In this document: positions 12,101 to 20,450 of the stretch, piece by piece
Numbering within the stretch: position 1 is the first letter of the stretch
How the letters are laid out: each line of letters opens with the position of its first letter
From: Solimonas sp041659605
Lineage (GTDB): Bacteria > Pseudomonadota > Gammaproteobacteria > Nevskiales > Nevskiaceae
Direction: 5' to 3'
NCBI GenBank assembly: GCA_041659605.1
Contig: JBAZXW010000006.1
Coordinates: forward strand, 96,432-160,431
Length of the DNA: 64,000 nt
Notes under the pieces: model-generated
Told to the model about the DNA's origin: nothing
The model's database searches: none
What the model saw: the letters and a program-made list of their open reading frames with translations, nothing else
Made by a program: the position numbers and the translations under genes

Positions 12101-12532
12101 GCGCAGGTCGAAGCGGCCCAGCGCGAGATCGCGAACGTCCAGCGCCACCGGCAGCCGCGTCAGCGCACCGTCGGCACCCGGCGCCGTCTCATCCGGCGTC
12201 GCCGGCGTCGGCTTGACGGTGACCAACAGCGTGTCGGCACGCAGGCGCGACACGGCAATGTTCGCCCTCAGCGCCTGCAGCGGCGACCAGTCGATCTGGA
12301 CCTGTTCCAGCTCGACGCGCACATAGTCGTCCTCGTAACGGAAACGCTCGAACGCGAGCGGTCCCCACAGGCGGCCCTCGACGCCTTCCGCGTGGACGAA
12401 ACCCAAGCGCGCCTCGGCTTCGTCCAGAACCAGCTGCGCGCCGGCCGGCGTGAACAGCACGAACACCAGCGCACCCACGACGACCGTCAGCGCCAAGCCG
12501 GCGAGGTCGCGCAAGATTCTCAGTGCGAGCAT
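9176..12532 (-). CDS. tamB: Translocation and assembly module inner-membrane component TamB
   Basis: An 1118-residue AsmA/TamB-superfamily protein that partners TamA across the periplasm, in outer-membrane protein assembly and, in recent models, phospholipid transport. An N-terminal transmembrane anchor (about 8–30) is followed by a long repetitive beta-rich region (many alternating L/V-rich strands with G/D turns). The conserved C-terminal DUF490 domain (about 760–1118) ends in ...KLSTETGTVSGGDVLYTIER. Start: the ATG at 12532 shares its A with the tamA stop (TGATG); a GTG one codon upstream is also possible. Immediate linkage to tamA supports the assignment. Confidence 0.93.
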   Translation of the reverse strand: MLALRILRDLAGLALTVVVGALVFVLFTPAGAQLVLDEAEARLGFVHAEGVEGRLWGPLAFERFRYEDDYVRVELEQVQIDWSPLQALRANIAVSRLRADTLLVTVKPTPATPDETAPGADGALTRLPVALDVRDLALGRFDLRVHDNEPLHFDAVQLSGSWIGDAVRLAHLAAVTPWIGAVQVDGAAQLLPDGLQVAQLHLQGPGDADLEGRLGYGRDSDLRLLWRALRWPLSGDPVAYSDGGTLHWTGRFDDWRFDVSGALAAAGERFKLDARGRGTLDEVTAEHALLDSGHGTLDAQATFSWAEALRLDLQGRLVDLQPQHWLPQFDGRIGGRVDAQALLGGATPDVRFAVALDDSQLNGYPLRLDATGRYQAERLSLQAFELQSGSSRLSARGDVWPALALDAKLDSTDLRSIWAPLAGRARADLRLDGPITAPRAAGTLQADALRYQAYSVKALSTSFDVDPAGDTRLDAQLRDIAAGTSTPITQAQLSLRGRAAAHRLTLDATLPQGRGAAVLDGAVDVPQRKWTGTLTSARLSAGSLAPWTLEEATALRIDGPDVELDPACFASEVARVCAGLRPVDGGRRIAFRLERFLLAALDPWLPGGARAQGQVDGEGYADVGGSGLSDLRADLHSSAVQIVRNGFPPLRLLPGRLTVQEAGSGLSAQATLPFEQGGLYLDAQLGPGTDFMRRALSGELRAEVPDLSWLRVLNTELERVHGRLDGRVELSGTPAAPALAGKLEVTDAGLRLRTPGITLERVEATLSGTAASPWSLSARAWSDGGVLSVEGRVDPWAADGGVDLRVAGDRFQALRRPDAKVWISPQLTLKLKGDELHAEGVVEVPRADITPKTVEQGVGPSSDQVIVRRGVDVGTGSRLGLHADIQLKLGDAVRFDGLGLKSQLTGAVTVREAPGVPTRARGELQLVGGRYKAYGQDLNIETGRLLFNGGALTDPAVELRATRKPREDITVGVLVRGTLEQPEFSLFSTPAMPQERQLSWLVLGRALDEGTSSASDRALVADAALSLGFAGSEWLAQRLGKGLGVDEVTVGAKPGETSAQARLTIGKYLSPKLFISYGVSLFLPGHSLKLQYDIGRGFKLSTETGTVSGGDVLYTIER

Positions 12533-14274
12533 CACAGCCCGACCCTCACGCCGATGTGCAGGCGCACGCCGCCGTCTTCCAGATCGAGCGGATGCGCCAG
12601 ATCGACCTGCAACGATCCCACCGGCACGCGGTAACGCGCACCGATGCCGACGCCCTGGGACAGCGTCGGCGTCGGATCATCGTCGGCACCGCCGACGTCG
12701 TAGAACAGCGCCGCGCCCCAGTTGTCCCACAGGCGCGTCTCGACTTCCAGGCTCGCGGTTTCGAGGTACTTGCCGCCGATCAGATTGCCGTCGGCATCGG
12801 TCGGTCCCAGCGACTGGTACTTGTAGCCGCGAACCGACTGGTCGCCACCGGCGAAGAAGCGCTGCGACGCCGGCAATTCGCGAAAGGCTTCGAGGAAGGT
12901 CGCGCCGTATTCGAATCGTCCGAGCACACGGCTGCGCTGGCCCAGCGGCAGCACGCCGCGCAGCACCGCCTGCGTGCGCAGGAAGCTGGTGCTCGACAGC
13001 AGGTTGCGCACGCCGCCGTGGACGTCGGCGAAGATCGTCCAGCCCTTGCGCGCGTAGATCGGATTGTCCAGCTCGGCGCGGTCCAGCGACAGCCCCGGCG
13101 TCAGCAGGTCGGCGGTCTGCACGGTTTCGCCCAGCTCGGATTCTTCGTGCGTGTAGGCGAGGTAAACCTTGCGCTTCCACTTGCCGGGAATGCGCGACAG
13201 GCTCAGCTCGCCGCCCCACTTGCGGCTGTTGCCGCCGTCGGGGAAACGTTCGGTCGCCAGCTCGCCGGCGAGGCCGATGCTCTCGCCGATGCGGTCGCCC
13301 AGCGGAATCCGGTATAGCCCGCGCGCGCTGTTCTTCACCTCCGACAGTCGCGTCTCGACTTCTGCGGTGTGGCCGCTGCGGTTGAGCCGCCGCAGCTGCA
13401 CACCGGCGCCAACGCGCGCGCCGGTGTCGGTGCCGTAGCCGACGCCGACGTTGTACAGCGTCCGCGGTCGCGGCGTCGTGCGGATGACCACCGGTACGAC
13501 CTGATCCTGCGCCGCGTCGCGCTGCGGCAGCACTTCCAGGGTCTGGAAATAGCCCAGGTCGCTGAGCGCGAACTGCGTATCGAGCAGACGCTGCGGATCG
13601 AAGTACTCGCCGGGCCGGATGCGCACATAGCGTGCGAGGAGTTCGGCATCGACGATGTCCTGCTCGATGCTCAGCGCGCCGAAGCGATAGCGCGGGCCGC
13701 TGTCGAACTCGAGCGCGACCTGCGCGAGATTGTCGTCGGCCAGCACGCGCAGTTCCGCACGTGTGAACTTCGCGTCAAGAAAGCCGGCGGCATAGGCGGC
13801 GGCGGCCAGCTGCGTCTTGGCCGCCTCGTAGTCGGCGTGCAGAAGGACCGCTCCCGGGCGCAGGCGCCGCAGAATCGCATCGCGCAGCGGCGCGAGCAGC
13901 TCGGCACCCTCGCCGCGCAGATCGAGCGCAACCTGGTCCAGATGCGTCACCGGTCCGGCCGTGACCCGGTAGCGCGCGACCCAGTCCGGCGCCTGCCCCT
14001 GCAAGCTGCCGTCGATCTCCGGGTTGTAGTAGCCGAAAGGCTGCACGGCGGCGCGGATATCGGCCTCGGCCTCATGGTGCAGCGCCTCGACCAGCGCCTG
14101 GTCGAGGTCGCCGCGCCCGCGCTGCACCGCGATGCCCAGGCGCAGCTCGACGTTCTGGCGCAGCTTCGCGTCGAGCCCATCGACCTTCACGTCAACGCCG
14201 GCCCACGCCGATTGAAACAGCAGCCCTGCGGCCATGATCGGCCAGGCCCACGTTGCGTACGGAGAGACGGACAT
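12532..14274 (-). CDS. tamA: Translocation and assembly module outer-membrane protein TamA
   Basis: A 580-residue Omp85-family barrel. A signal peptide (cleaved near QSAWA/GVDV) precedes three POTRA-like domains (about 28–265). The 16-strand barrel follows, with the Omp85 motif region FFAGGDQSVRGYKY (VRGY box) and a C-terminal strand ending VGL. It works with TamB in assembly of a subset of outer-membrane proteins. Length matches E. coli TamA (577). Translational coupling to tamB (one-base overlap) indicates one operon; the start ATG is 86 bases from the divergent GST gene. Confidence 0.95.
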   Translation of the reverse strand: MSVSPYATWAWPIMAAGLLFQSAWAGVDVKVDGLDAKLRQNVELRLGIAVQRGRGDLDQALVEALHHEAEADIRAAVQPFGYYNPEIDGSLQGQAPDWVARYRVTAGPVTHLDQVALDLRGEGAELLAPLRDAILRRLRPGAVLLHADYEAAKTQLAAAAYAAGFLDAKFTRAELRVLADDNLAQVALEFDSGPRYRFGALSIEQDIVDAELLARYVRIRPGEYFDPQRLLDTQFALSDLGYFQTLEVLPQRDAAQDQVVPVVIRTTPRPRTLYNVGVGYGTDTGARVGAGVQLRRLNRSGHTAEVETRLSEVKNSARGLYRIPLGDRIGESIGLAGELATERFPDGGNSRKWGGELSLSRIPGKWKRKVYLAYTHEESELGETVQTADLLTPGLSLDRAELDNPIYARKGWTIFADVHGGVRNLLSSTSFLRTQAVLRGVLPLGQRSRVLGRFEYGATFLEAFRELPASQRFFAGGDQSVRGYKYQSLGPTDADGNLIGGKYLETASLEVETRLWDNWGAALFYDVGGADDDPTPTLSQGVGIGARYRVPVGSLQVDLAHPLDLEDGGVRLHIGVRVGL

Positions 14275-14360
14275 CGACTAGGGGATCGGGTATTCGGAGC
14301 AGCCGTGATCTCCGCTATTATCGTCCAAGCCGCGCAGCCGCCTCCCCACCGGTACGAAGC

Positions 14361-15287
14361 ATGAGCAGCCTGACCCTATTCATCGGCAGCAAGAACCTGT
14401 CGTCCTGGTCGCTGCGCCCGTGGCTGTTGCTCAAGCACCACGGCCTGGCCTTCAGGGAAGTGCTGATCGACCTGTACCGGCCCGACACGCGCTCGCGCAT
14501 CCTCGAACATTCGCCCAGCGGCCGTGTTCCGGCGCTGCTGCATGGCTCGGTCCGCGTCTGGGAGTCGCTGGCGATCTGCGAATACGCCGCCGAGACCTTC
14601 GCGCTGCCCGGCGCCTGGCCCATGGATCCGGCCGCGCGCGCGTTCGCACGTTCGATTGCGTCGGAAATGCACGGCGGCTTCGCCGACTTGCGCAAGGAGC
14701 TGAACTTCAACGCGACGCGCGACCCGGCGCCGCTCGCCGTCTCCGCCGCTGCGCAGGCCGATATCGACCGCATCTGTGCGATCTGGTGCGAGGCGCGCAG
14801 CCGCTTCGGCTGGCAGGGCGAGTGGTTGTTCGGCGCTTTCGGTATTGCCGACGCGATGTTCGCGCCGGTGGCGCTGCGCTTCACGGCCTATGCGGTGAAG
14901 CTCGGACGCACTGAGCAGGAATACGTGCAGCGCGTGCTCGCGCATCCGGCGCTGCAGCAGTGGATCGAGGCCGCGGCGATGGAAACTCCGCCGCCGCGCG
15001 AAGAGCCGGTCGCGGCCGCGCCGGTCAAGCCGGGCGTCGCCAAGCCCGAGGTCGCCGCGGCGGCGGCGGCGCCGCCACCGGCGGCAATCGAGCAGCAGCC
15101 GGCCGAGCAAAAGCCGGCGGCCGCGGAACCGGCAAAAGCTGCGGAAGACGACATCGGCGACGACGAACTGCCACCGACGCCGGTCCGCTCCGCGACCAAG
15201 GCCGCTGCCGGCGACAGCCGCAAGCCCCAGGAATCCAAACCAGGCGCGCCGTCGCGCGTACGCTCGGTGATCCTGCCGTCGGACTGA
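14361..15287 (+). CDS. Glutathione S-transferase family protein with a long Ala/Pro tail
   Basis: A 308-residue protein. The N-terminal thioredoxin-like GST domain (about 1–80) contains the family's SKNLSSWSLRPWLLLK stretch, with Ser residues where the catalytic Ser/Tyr normally lies, and a cis-Pro site (GRVPAL). An all-helical C domain spans about 85–205. From residue 207 on, roughly 100 residues rich in Ala, Pro, Glu and Lys have no GST counterpart; this tail looks disordered and ends with a basic stretch (RVRSVILPSD). Typical relatives stop near 210–230 residues. The base composition of the tail is like its surroundings, so it looks like low-complexity growth, not a fusion. Substrate unknown. 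Confidence 0.85.
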   Translation: MSSLTLFIGSKNLSSWSLRPWLLLKHHGLAFREVLIDLYRPDTRSRILEHSPSGRVPALLHGSVRVWESLAICEYAAETFALPGAWPMDPAARAFARSIASEMHGGFADLRKELNFNATRDPAPLAVSAAAQADIDRICAIWCEARSRFGWQGEWLFGAFGIADAMFAPVALRFTAYAVKLGRTEQEYVQRVLAHPALQQWIEAAAMETPPPREEPVAAAPVKPGVAKPEVAAAAAAPPPAAIEQQPAEQKPAAAEPAKAAEDDIGDDELPPTPVRSATKAAAGDSRKPQESKPGAPSRVRSVILPSD

Positions 15288-15298
15288 ATCAAGCGGAC

Positions 15299-15325
15299 GT
15301 TGGGCATCGCTGCGCTCAGCCCAAC
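15299..15325. repeat. REP-like hairpin GTTGGGC...GCCCAAC
   Basis: Seven-base arms around a 13-base loop (ATCGCTGCGCTCA) that matches the core of the repeat at 22199–22282. It lies 11 bases after the GST stop and 14 bases before the end of the convergent gene, where it may act as a transcription stop for one or both. Confidence 0.6.
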
Positions 15326-15339
15326 CGACGGTGACTCAA

Positions 15340-16092
15340 TCAGGCCGGGCTTGCGCGCCGGCGGTGCAGGCCGTACATGCGCCGCACCCAGGCCGTGCCC
15401 GGATGGTCGCGCCAGCGGTCGAGCCAGCGTTGCAGGCCGCGCGGATACGGCTGCGGCGCCACCGCCGGATACTCCGGCGCCAGCGCGGTCAGGAACAGCA
15501 CGCTCGCCGCGCTCAGGTCAGCGAGGCTGAAGCGGTCGCCGACCAGGTAGTCGCGGTCGCGTATCCGCTCGGCCACCCAGTCCAGCGCCTCCTGCGTCGC
15601 CGCCCGCCCCTGCTCGGCGCGCGCCGCGGTGATGCCCATGTCGGCGCGCATCACCGGGCGCACGAACAACGGAAAGCTGGCGACGTAAGCGGCACGCAGC
15701 AACGGCGAGAACGGCTGCGCCCACAGTCGCGCCATGTAGGTGCCATGCGGCAACAGGTCGTGGAAGGCGGCGAGACGCACTTGCGGACCGTAGTCCTCGG
15801 CAAAGCGACGCACGATCAGCCAGGCATCGTCGCGCAGCAGGGCGTCGTCCGGCAGCAGCGGACGTTGCGGATGGCGCGCTTCGAGGTCGGCGAGGATGTT
15901 GAGCGACTGGGTCAGCACGCGGCCGCCGTCGCGCAGGACCGGCACCGTCTTCTGACCGAAGCGCGGCAACAACTGCACGACGTGCGGCCCCGGTAACAGG
16001 TCGCGCGTGCGGTAGGCGATGCCCTTGTGATCGAGCATCCAGCGCACCAGCTCCGGATACATCGAGAAGTTGAACTGCCACAGCTCGATCAC
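15340..16092 (-). CDS. Glutathione S-transferase-like protein
   Basis: A 250-residue GST-fold protein. The N-terminal thioredoxin-like domain begins IELWQFNFSMYPELVRWMLDHKGI and has the cis-Pro site KTVPVL and the E/QS glutathione contact (TQSLNIL). A helical C domain includes the DRFSLADLSAASVLF N-capping box. The start is GTG at 16092, overlapping the stop of the upstream gene by four bases (GTGA). It forms the end of a tightly overlapping ttcA–traB-like–GST set. No substrate can be named. Confidence 0.82.
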   Translation of the reverse strand: MIELWQFNFSMYPELVRWMLDHKGIAYRTRDLLPGPHVVQLLPRFGQKTVPVLRDGGRVLTQSLNILADLEARHPQRPLLPDDALLRDDAWLIVRRFAEDYGPQVRLAAFHDLLPHGTYMARLWAQPFSPLLRAAYVASFPLFVRPVMRADMGITAARAEQGRAATQEALDWVAERIRDRDYLVGDRFSLADLSAASVLFLTALAPEYPAVAPQPYPRGLQRWLDRWRDHPGTAWVRRMYGLHRRRASPA

Positions 16093-16997
16093 GGCCGATC
16101 CTCCACCGCCGCCACCTCGAATCCGTCGCTGCGCAGTTGATCGATCAAGCCGTCGACACCGACCCAGTGCGCGGCGCCGACGATCACCAGCAGCGGCACG
16201 TCGCCGCGCAGCCGCGCGGCGAGCGGCGCGCGCCAGGCACGGTTGCGTTCGCCGATCAGACGCGCATAGGCCTGCGGATGCTCGCGGCGCAGCTCGTCGC
16301 CCAGCTCGGCCATCGCGGCCACGTCGTCGGTCCGCCAGGCGCGCAATAACTGCTCCGGGCCCTCGCGCGGATCGTCGAGTTCTTCCAGCGTCGCGTCGAG
16401 CAGGGCGCGGCCCAGCGCATCCGGGATCCCGGTCAGCAGGCGCAGGTGCTCGGCCGGCGGTTCCAGCCAGGTCACGTCTTTGCGCTCGGCGCGGGCGCGC
16501 GCGTAGAAGTGCGCGTCGATGCCGCGGTCCGGCGTGAAGTCCGCACGCAGGAAGGCGCTCATCTCCAGCGTCAGCGCGCAGAACCAGGCGCGCAGCGCAT
16601 CGCAGACGCCGTCGGCCAGCCCCAGTCGACGCGCCTGCCGTCCGACTTCGCCATAGGTCCTGGGCGGCAGCAGCTCGCGCATCGGCCGCTCGGCGCGCGC
16701 CGCGGCGCTCAGCGTCGCGCGGGCGCCGGCGTCTTCCAGGATCGCGGGATCGGTTTCGAAGACCAGACGCTGCGCGTGGTCGTAGGCGCGGTCGAGCGCC
16801 GCCGGCAGCGGATACGCCGAGGCCGGCAGCATGTGGATCGAACCGAGCAGGAAGTGGGTTGTCGTGGGGGTCGCATGCTCGCCGCGCACCTGCCACAGGA
16901 ACGGCGCCGTCGAGAGCACTGTCGGCTGGGCAGTCAACTGGCCCGCCGCCGCGGGCAGCGCGAGCACCGCCGCGACGCAAGCGGCGCAGCGGATCAC
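16089..16997 (-). CDS. TraB/GumN (PrgY) family protein
   Basis: A 302-residue exported protein. The hydrophobic N-terminus (about 2–20) looks like a signal peptide or anchor. The family's two GxxH-like motifs are visible: LLGSIHMLP near residue 50 and VGAAHWVG near residue 275, with a conserved ExD in between. This family (Pfam TraB) is predicted to be metal-dependent proteases related to Tiki/EreA. The GTG start at 16997 overlaps the ttcA stop (GTGA), and its own stop overlaps the next start the same way, so three unrelated proteins are translationally chained. Confidence 0.82.
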   Translation of the reverse strand: MIRCAACVAAVLALPAAAGQLTAQPTVLSTAPFLWQVRGEHATPTTTHFLLGSIHMLPASAYPLPAALDRAYDHAQRLVFETDPAILEDAGARATLSAAARAERPMRELLPPRTYGEVGRQARRLGLADGVCDALRAWFCALTLEMSAFLRADFTPDRGIDAHFYARARAERKDVTWLEPPAEHLRLLTGIPDALGRALLDATLEELDDPREGPEQLLRAWRTDDVAAMAELGDELRREHPQAYARLIGERNRAWRAPLAARLRGDVPLLVIVGAAHWVGVDGLIDQLRSDGFEVAAVEDRP

Positions 16998-17899
16998 TCC
17001 GCCTTGTCCGCAATCAGCCAGTCGGAAGCCGCGCGCGCGTCGCCGCCGAGGCCGGCGAAGTCGAACAGCTTCGGGTCGGCGAGCTGCGACGGCGCGACGT
17101 TGGTCAACGCGGCGAAGGCCTGCTCGATGCGCGCCGGGTGCTCGCGCTCCCAGGCATCCATCATCCTGCGCACCTGCTTGCGCTGCAGTTGCTCCTGCGA
17201 GCCGCACAGGTTGCAGGGAATGATCGGGAAAGCCTTCTGCTCCGCGTAGGCGACGATGTCGCGCTCGCGGCAGTAGGCCAGCGGCCGGATGACGACGTTG
17301 CGGCCGTCGTCGGACAGCAGCTTGGGCGGCATCGCCGCGAGCTTGCCGCCGTGGAACAGGTTGAGAAAGAAGGTCGCGACGATGTCGTCCTTGTGATGAC
17401 CGAGCGCGATCTTGGTGAAGCCCTGCTCCTGCGCGTAGCTGTACAGCGCGCCGCGGCGCAGGCGCGAACACAGCGAGCACATGGTCTTGCCTTCCGGGAT
17501 CACGCGCTTGACCACCGAGTAGGTGTCCTGCTCGAGAATGCGGAAGGGCACGCCGCGCGCCTTCAGGTAATCCGGCAGCACGTGCTCGGGAAAGTCCGGC
17601 TGCTTCTGATCGAGGTTGACCGCGACCAGCTCGAACTTCACCGGCGCCTTGGCCTGCAGTTGCAGCAGCAGGTCGAGCATCGTGTAGCTGTCTTTTCCGC
17701 CGGACAGGCAGACCATCACGCGATCGCCGTCGACGATCATGTTGTAGTCCATGATCGCCTGGCCGACCTGGCGGCGCAGGCGCTTGGCGAGCTTGTTCGA
17801 CTCGATGCGCGTGCGCGCCTCCGGCTCGGTGGCGGCACGCAGGTCGGGGAGCGGCCCAGTAATACCAGTAATAGGTGCTTCAGCAGCGGTAACGGACAT
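16994..17899 (-). CDS. ttcA: tRNA 2-thiocytidine biosynthesis protein TtcA
   Basis: A 301-residue ATP-pyrophosphatase-type enzyme that thiolates cytidine 32 of certain tRNAs using an Fe-S cluster. The PP-loop SGGKDS is at residues 66–71. Cluster-binding cysteines are in CSLC (141, 144) and CNLC (229, 232), and GHHKDD follows the first pair. The ATG at 17899 is preferred over a GTG two codons upstream. The N-terminal 35 residues are an extension of low complexity before the conserved core (NKLAKRLRRQVGQAI). It is first in a run of three overlapping genes. Confidence 0.95.
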   Translation of the reverse strand: MSVTAAEAPITGITGPLPDLRAATEPEARTRIESNKLAKRLRRQVGQAIMDYNMIVDGDRVMVCLSGGKDSYTMLDLLLQLQAKAPVKFELVAVNLDQKQPDFPEHVLPDYLKARGVPFRILEQDTYSVVKRVIPEGKTMCSLCSRLRRGALYSYAQEQGFTKIALGHHKDDIVATFFLNLFHGGKLAAMPPKLLSDDGRNVVIRPLAYCRERDIVAYAEQKAFPIIPCNLCGSQEQLQRKQVRRMMDAWEREHPARIEQAFAALTNVAPSQLADPKLFDFAGLGGDARAASDWLIADKAE

Positions 17900-17943
17900 C
17901 GGCACAGCCTGGATACGGAAGGTCGCTATTCTCGCATGCGTTG

Positions 17944-18822
17944 CTACCGCGGGTCCGGCGGCGGCAGCTCGTCGCGGACACGCAGGAAGCGGGCGAAGCG
18001 CGGCACACCGGCCTCGGTGCTGCCGTTGTAGCGGTAGGTCACCCAGGTTTCCAGCGGCGGCGGCTCGCGGCGTTGCGCGTCGCTCAGCCCGCTGCCCAGT
18101 TCGAAGCGCAGGCCGTCAGCGCGTTCGACAACCAGCGCGCCGACCTGGTCGGTGTACTTGCCGGCGCCCGGCTGATAGGCGACGACGCGTGCTTCGGCAT
18201 CGTCGTAGGTCTTGAGCTTGAGCAGATCGTCCGTGCGCCGCGCCTGGTAGTGCGAATCGGCGCGGTGCAGCATCAGGCCTTCGCCGCCGGCGGCAACGAC
18301 TTCGGCGAGCCGGGCGTCGAGCGCCGCGCGGCTGTCGAGGCGGAACTGTTCCACGGTATGCAGTGATGCGCTGCCGACCGCGGCGACCCGCAGTTTGAGC
18401 TGCGCGAGGCGCTCGTCGAACACGCCCGGATGCGTGGGCAGGTCGAACACCATGTAGCGCACGGCGCGCCACGCCGCGTCGTCCGGCACCGCGTCGCGCA
18501 CGGTCGCGCTCAAGGTCTCGAACTGACCGCGGCCGGACCACAGTTCGCCGTCCAGCGGCTGCGCGGGCCAGCCGGCGGTGAACCAGGCCGGTGCGTGGAC
18601 CGGATGGCCGCCGCGCGTGATCAACTGGTGGCCGTCCCAGTACGCACGCACGCCGTCGAGCTTTTCGCTGACCCAGTAGTCGCGCGGTTCGATGTCGGCC
18701 GTATACGACTTCGCCAGCATCAGCGCCGGCGGCTCGGTTGCGCCGACGCTGCCGCAGACCAGCGCCAGCAGCGCCAGGCCGGCGAGGCCGGCGCAACCGC
18801 GACTCAACTCACACACCCGCAC
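17944..18822 (-). CDS. Secreted ATP-dependent DNA ligase (LigE-type)
   Basis: A 292-residue protein. It has a Sec-type signal peptide (hydrophobic about 11–27, likely cleavage after GSVGA), then an adenylation domain with motif I SEKLDGVRAYW, where K54 would be the AMP-accepting lysine. GELWSGRG, GGEGLMLH and LLKLKTY (motifs III, IV and V) follow, and then a short OB fold. This minimal layout with an export signal is that of LigE ligases, which are predicted to act in the periplasm and have been linked to DNA uptake and biofilm. The GTG at 18822 overlaps the upstream transporter gene by 14 bases; GTG at 18816 or TTG at 18807 are alternative starts. Confidence 0.88.
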   Translation of the reverse strand: MRVCELSRGCAGLAGLALLALVCGSVGATEPPALMLAKSYTADIEPRDYWVSEKLDGVRAYWDGHQLITRGGHPVHAPAWFTAGWPAQPLDGELWSGRGQFETLSATVRDAVPDDAAWRAVRYMVFDLPTHPGVFDERLAQLKLRVAAVGSASLHTVEQFRLDSRAALDARLAEVVAAGGEGLMLHRADSHYQARRTDDLLKLKTYDDAEARVVAYQPGAGKYTDQVGALVVERADGLRFELGSGLSDAQRREPPPLETWVTYRYNGSTEAGVPRFARFLRVRDELPPPDPR

Positions 18823-20401
18823 CGCCCGGCACCGCGTCCTCGCGTACGAACGTCTTCTCGCGATAGAACAATGCGACGAAGATGAACAGGACCGCCGCAG
18901 CCGCCATCACCGCGGCGAAGAACAGGAAGTACACCGGCCCGACCAGCGCGTAGGTCGACACCTGCGCCGCCTCGACATCGAAGCGGCCCTCGCTCGCGAC
19001 CGGGCGGCGCGAAATGGCGTCCATCAGCCGCAGCTGGCCGGCGGCCGCGTCGACTTCGGCGACGAGATAGGTGCCGGCGAGTGGCTGCGTGCCGCCGTCA
19101 GCCTTGGTCACGGTCACGCCGGTGGCGCCGGCGAAGTCGATCTTCTGGCCGGGCACGAAGGCCGCGGCGCCTTCGACGGCGACCCAGGTCTGCGCACCGG
19201 TGGTGCCACCGTTCGCGTGCAGCGGCTCGACCATGTAGCCGTTGACCAGCGCGGTAAACAGGTTGCCGGTGCTGATCGACAGCAGGTACAGCGCCATGAT
19301 GAAGCTCTTCATCTTCAGCGGCGCCTGCTTGTAGCTGAACTCCAGCGCGGTGATCGACACCAGCACTTCGGACGCCGTCAGCAGCAGGTACGCGAGGATC
19401 TGCCACCACACCGAGGTCACGACGCCGGACTGGATGCGACTTTCGATCCAGGCGACCAGTACGAACGAGGTCGCGGTCAGGAACATGCCCATCGTGATCT
19501 TGCGCAGCGGCGTCACGGTGAAGAAGCGCCCCATCAGCGGATAGATGCCGTAGCTGAAGATCGGCACCAGCACGAGAATGAACAGCGCGTTCACCGCCTG
19601 GATCTGCGCCGGCAGGATCTCGAAGCCGAAGGCCAGGTGCTTGTCCATCAGGTCGGACTGCGCCTGCAACACCCAGGTCTGGCCGTTGGACTGTTCCCAC
19701 AGCGACCAGAAGAAGGCGACGAACAGGTAGATGAGCGCCAGCCGCGCGATGATCGACAGACCCTCTGCCGAGAACACGTCGCGCAGCCAGGCCTTGCCGG
19801 CCGGCGGCACGACCGCGAACTTGTTACGCCCCATCCAGAACACGACGACCGCGATGGCCATCATCGCCGCCGGCAGGCCAAACGCGAACTTCGGTCCGTA
19901 GTTGGGCAACAGCCACGGACACAGCGAAATCGAGATCAGCGAGCCGGCGTTGATCGACAGGTAGAACCACGAGAACGCACGCTCGATCAGGTGCTGGTTC
20001 GCCGCGGTGAACTGGTCGCCGACGTTGGTCGACACGCAGGGCTTGATGCCGCCGGTGCCAAAGGCGATCAGGAACAAGCCGACCGCCATTGTCGCCGGTG
20101 TGTCGCTGAACGCCAGCAGCGTGCAGCCGGCAACGTAGGCGATCGAGAACAGCATGATCGTGCGGAACTTGCCGAGGAACACGTCCGACACGATCGCGCC
20201 GATCAGCGGAAAGAAGTAGGCGCCGGACTTGAACAGCGACTGCCAGGTCGTCGCCTGCGCATCACCGAAGTGCAGGAAATTGACCATGTACACGGTCAGG
20301 ATCGCGTTGATGCCGTAGTAGCAGAAGCGCTCGGCGAATTCGTTGACGACGATGAACGGGATGCCGGCCGGCATGCGCGCGCTGTCTGCAGTCTGTTTCA
20401 T
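18809..20401 (-). CDS. POT-family proton:oligopeptide symporter with an inserted extracytoplasmic domain
   Basis: A 530-residue major-facilitator protein that imports di-/tripeptides with protons. It shows the POT hallmark ExxERFCYYG near residue 21 and GTGGIKPCVS near residue 115, with about 12–14 hydrophobic segments. Between the penultimate and last membrane segments there is an extra, mostly polar, beta-rich stretch of about 90 residues (about 391–480; WVAVEGAAAFVPGQKIDF, AGTYLVAEVD). Canonical bacterial POTs lack this. It is likely periplasmic and might bind peptide or a partner. The gene overlaps the secreted ligase downstream. Confidence 0.9.
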   Translation of the reverse strand: MKQTADSARMPAGIPFIVVNEFAERFCYYGINAILTVYMVNFLHFGDAQATTWQSLFKSGAYFFPLIGAIVSDVFLGKFRTIMLFSIAYVAGCTLLAFSDTPATMAVGLFLIAFGTGGIKPCVSTNVGDQFTAANQHLIERAFSWFYLSINAGSLISISLCPWLLPNYGPKFAFGLPAAMMAIAVVVFWMGRNKFAVVPPAGKAWLRDVFSAEGLSIIARLALIYLFVAFFWSLWEQSNGQTWVLQAQSDLMDKHLAFGFEILPAQIQAVNALFILVLVPIFSYGIYPLMGRFFTVTPLRKITMGMFLTATSFVLVAWIESRIQSGVVTSVWWQILAYLLLTASEVLVSITALEFSYKQAPLKMKSFIMALYLLSISTGNLFTALVNGYMVEPLHANGGTTGAQTWVAVEGAAAFVPGQKIDFAGATGVTVTKADGGTQPLAGTYLVAEVDAAAGQLRLMDAISRRPVASEGRFDVEAAQVSTYALVGPVYFLFFAAVMAAAAVLFIFVALFYREKTFVREDAVPGGAGV

Positions 20402-20450
20402 CCAATATCTCGGTGAACGCCGCGGCGGCGGCGAAAAAACCCGGCCGAGT

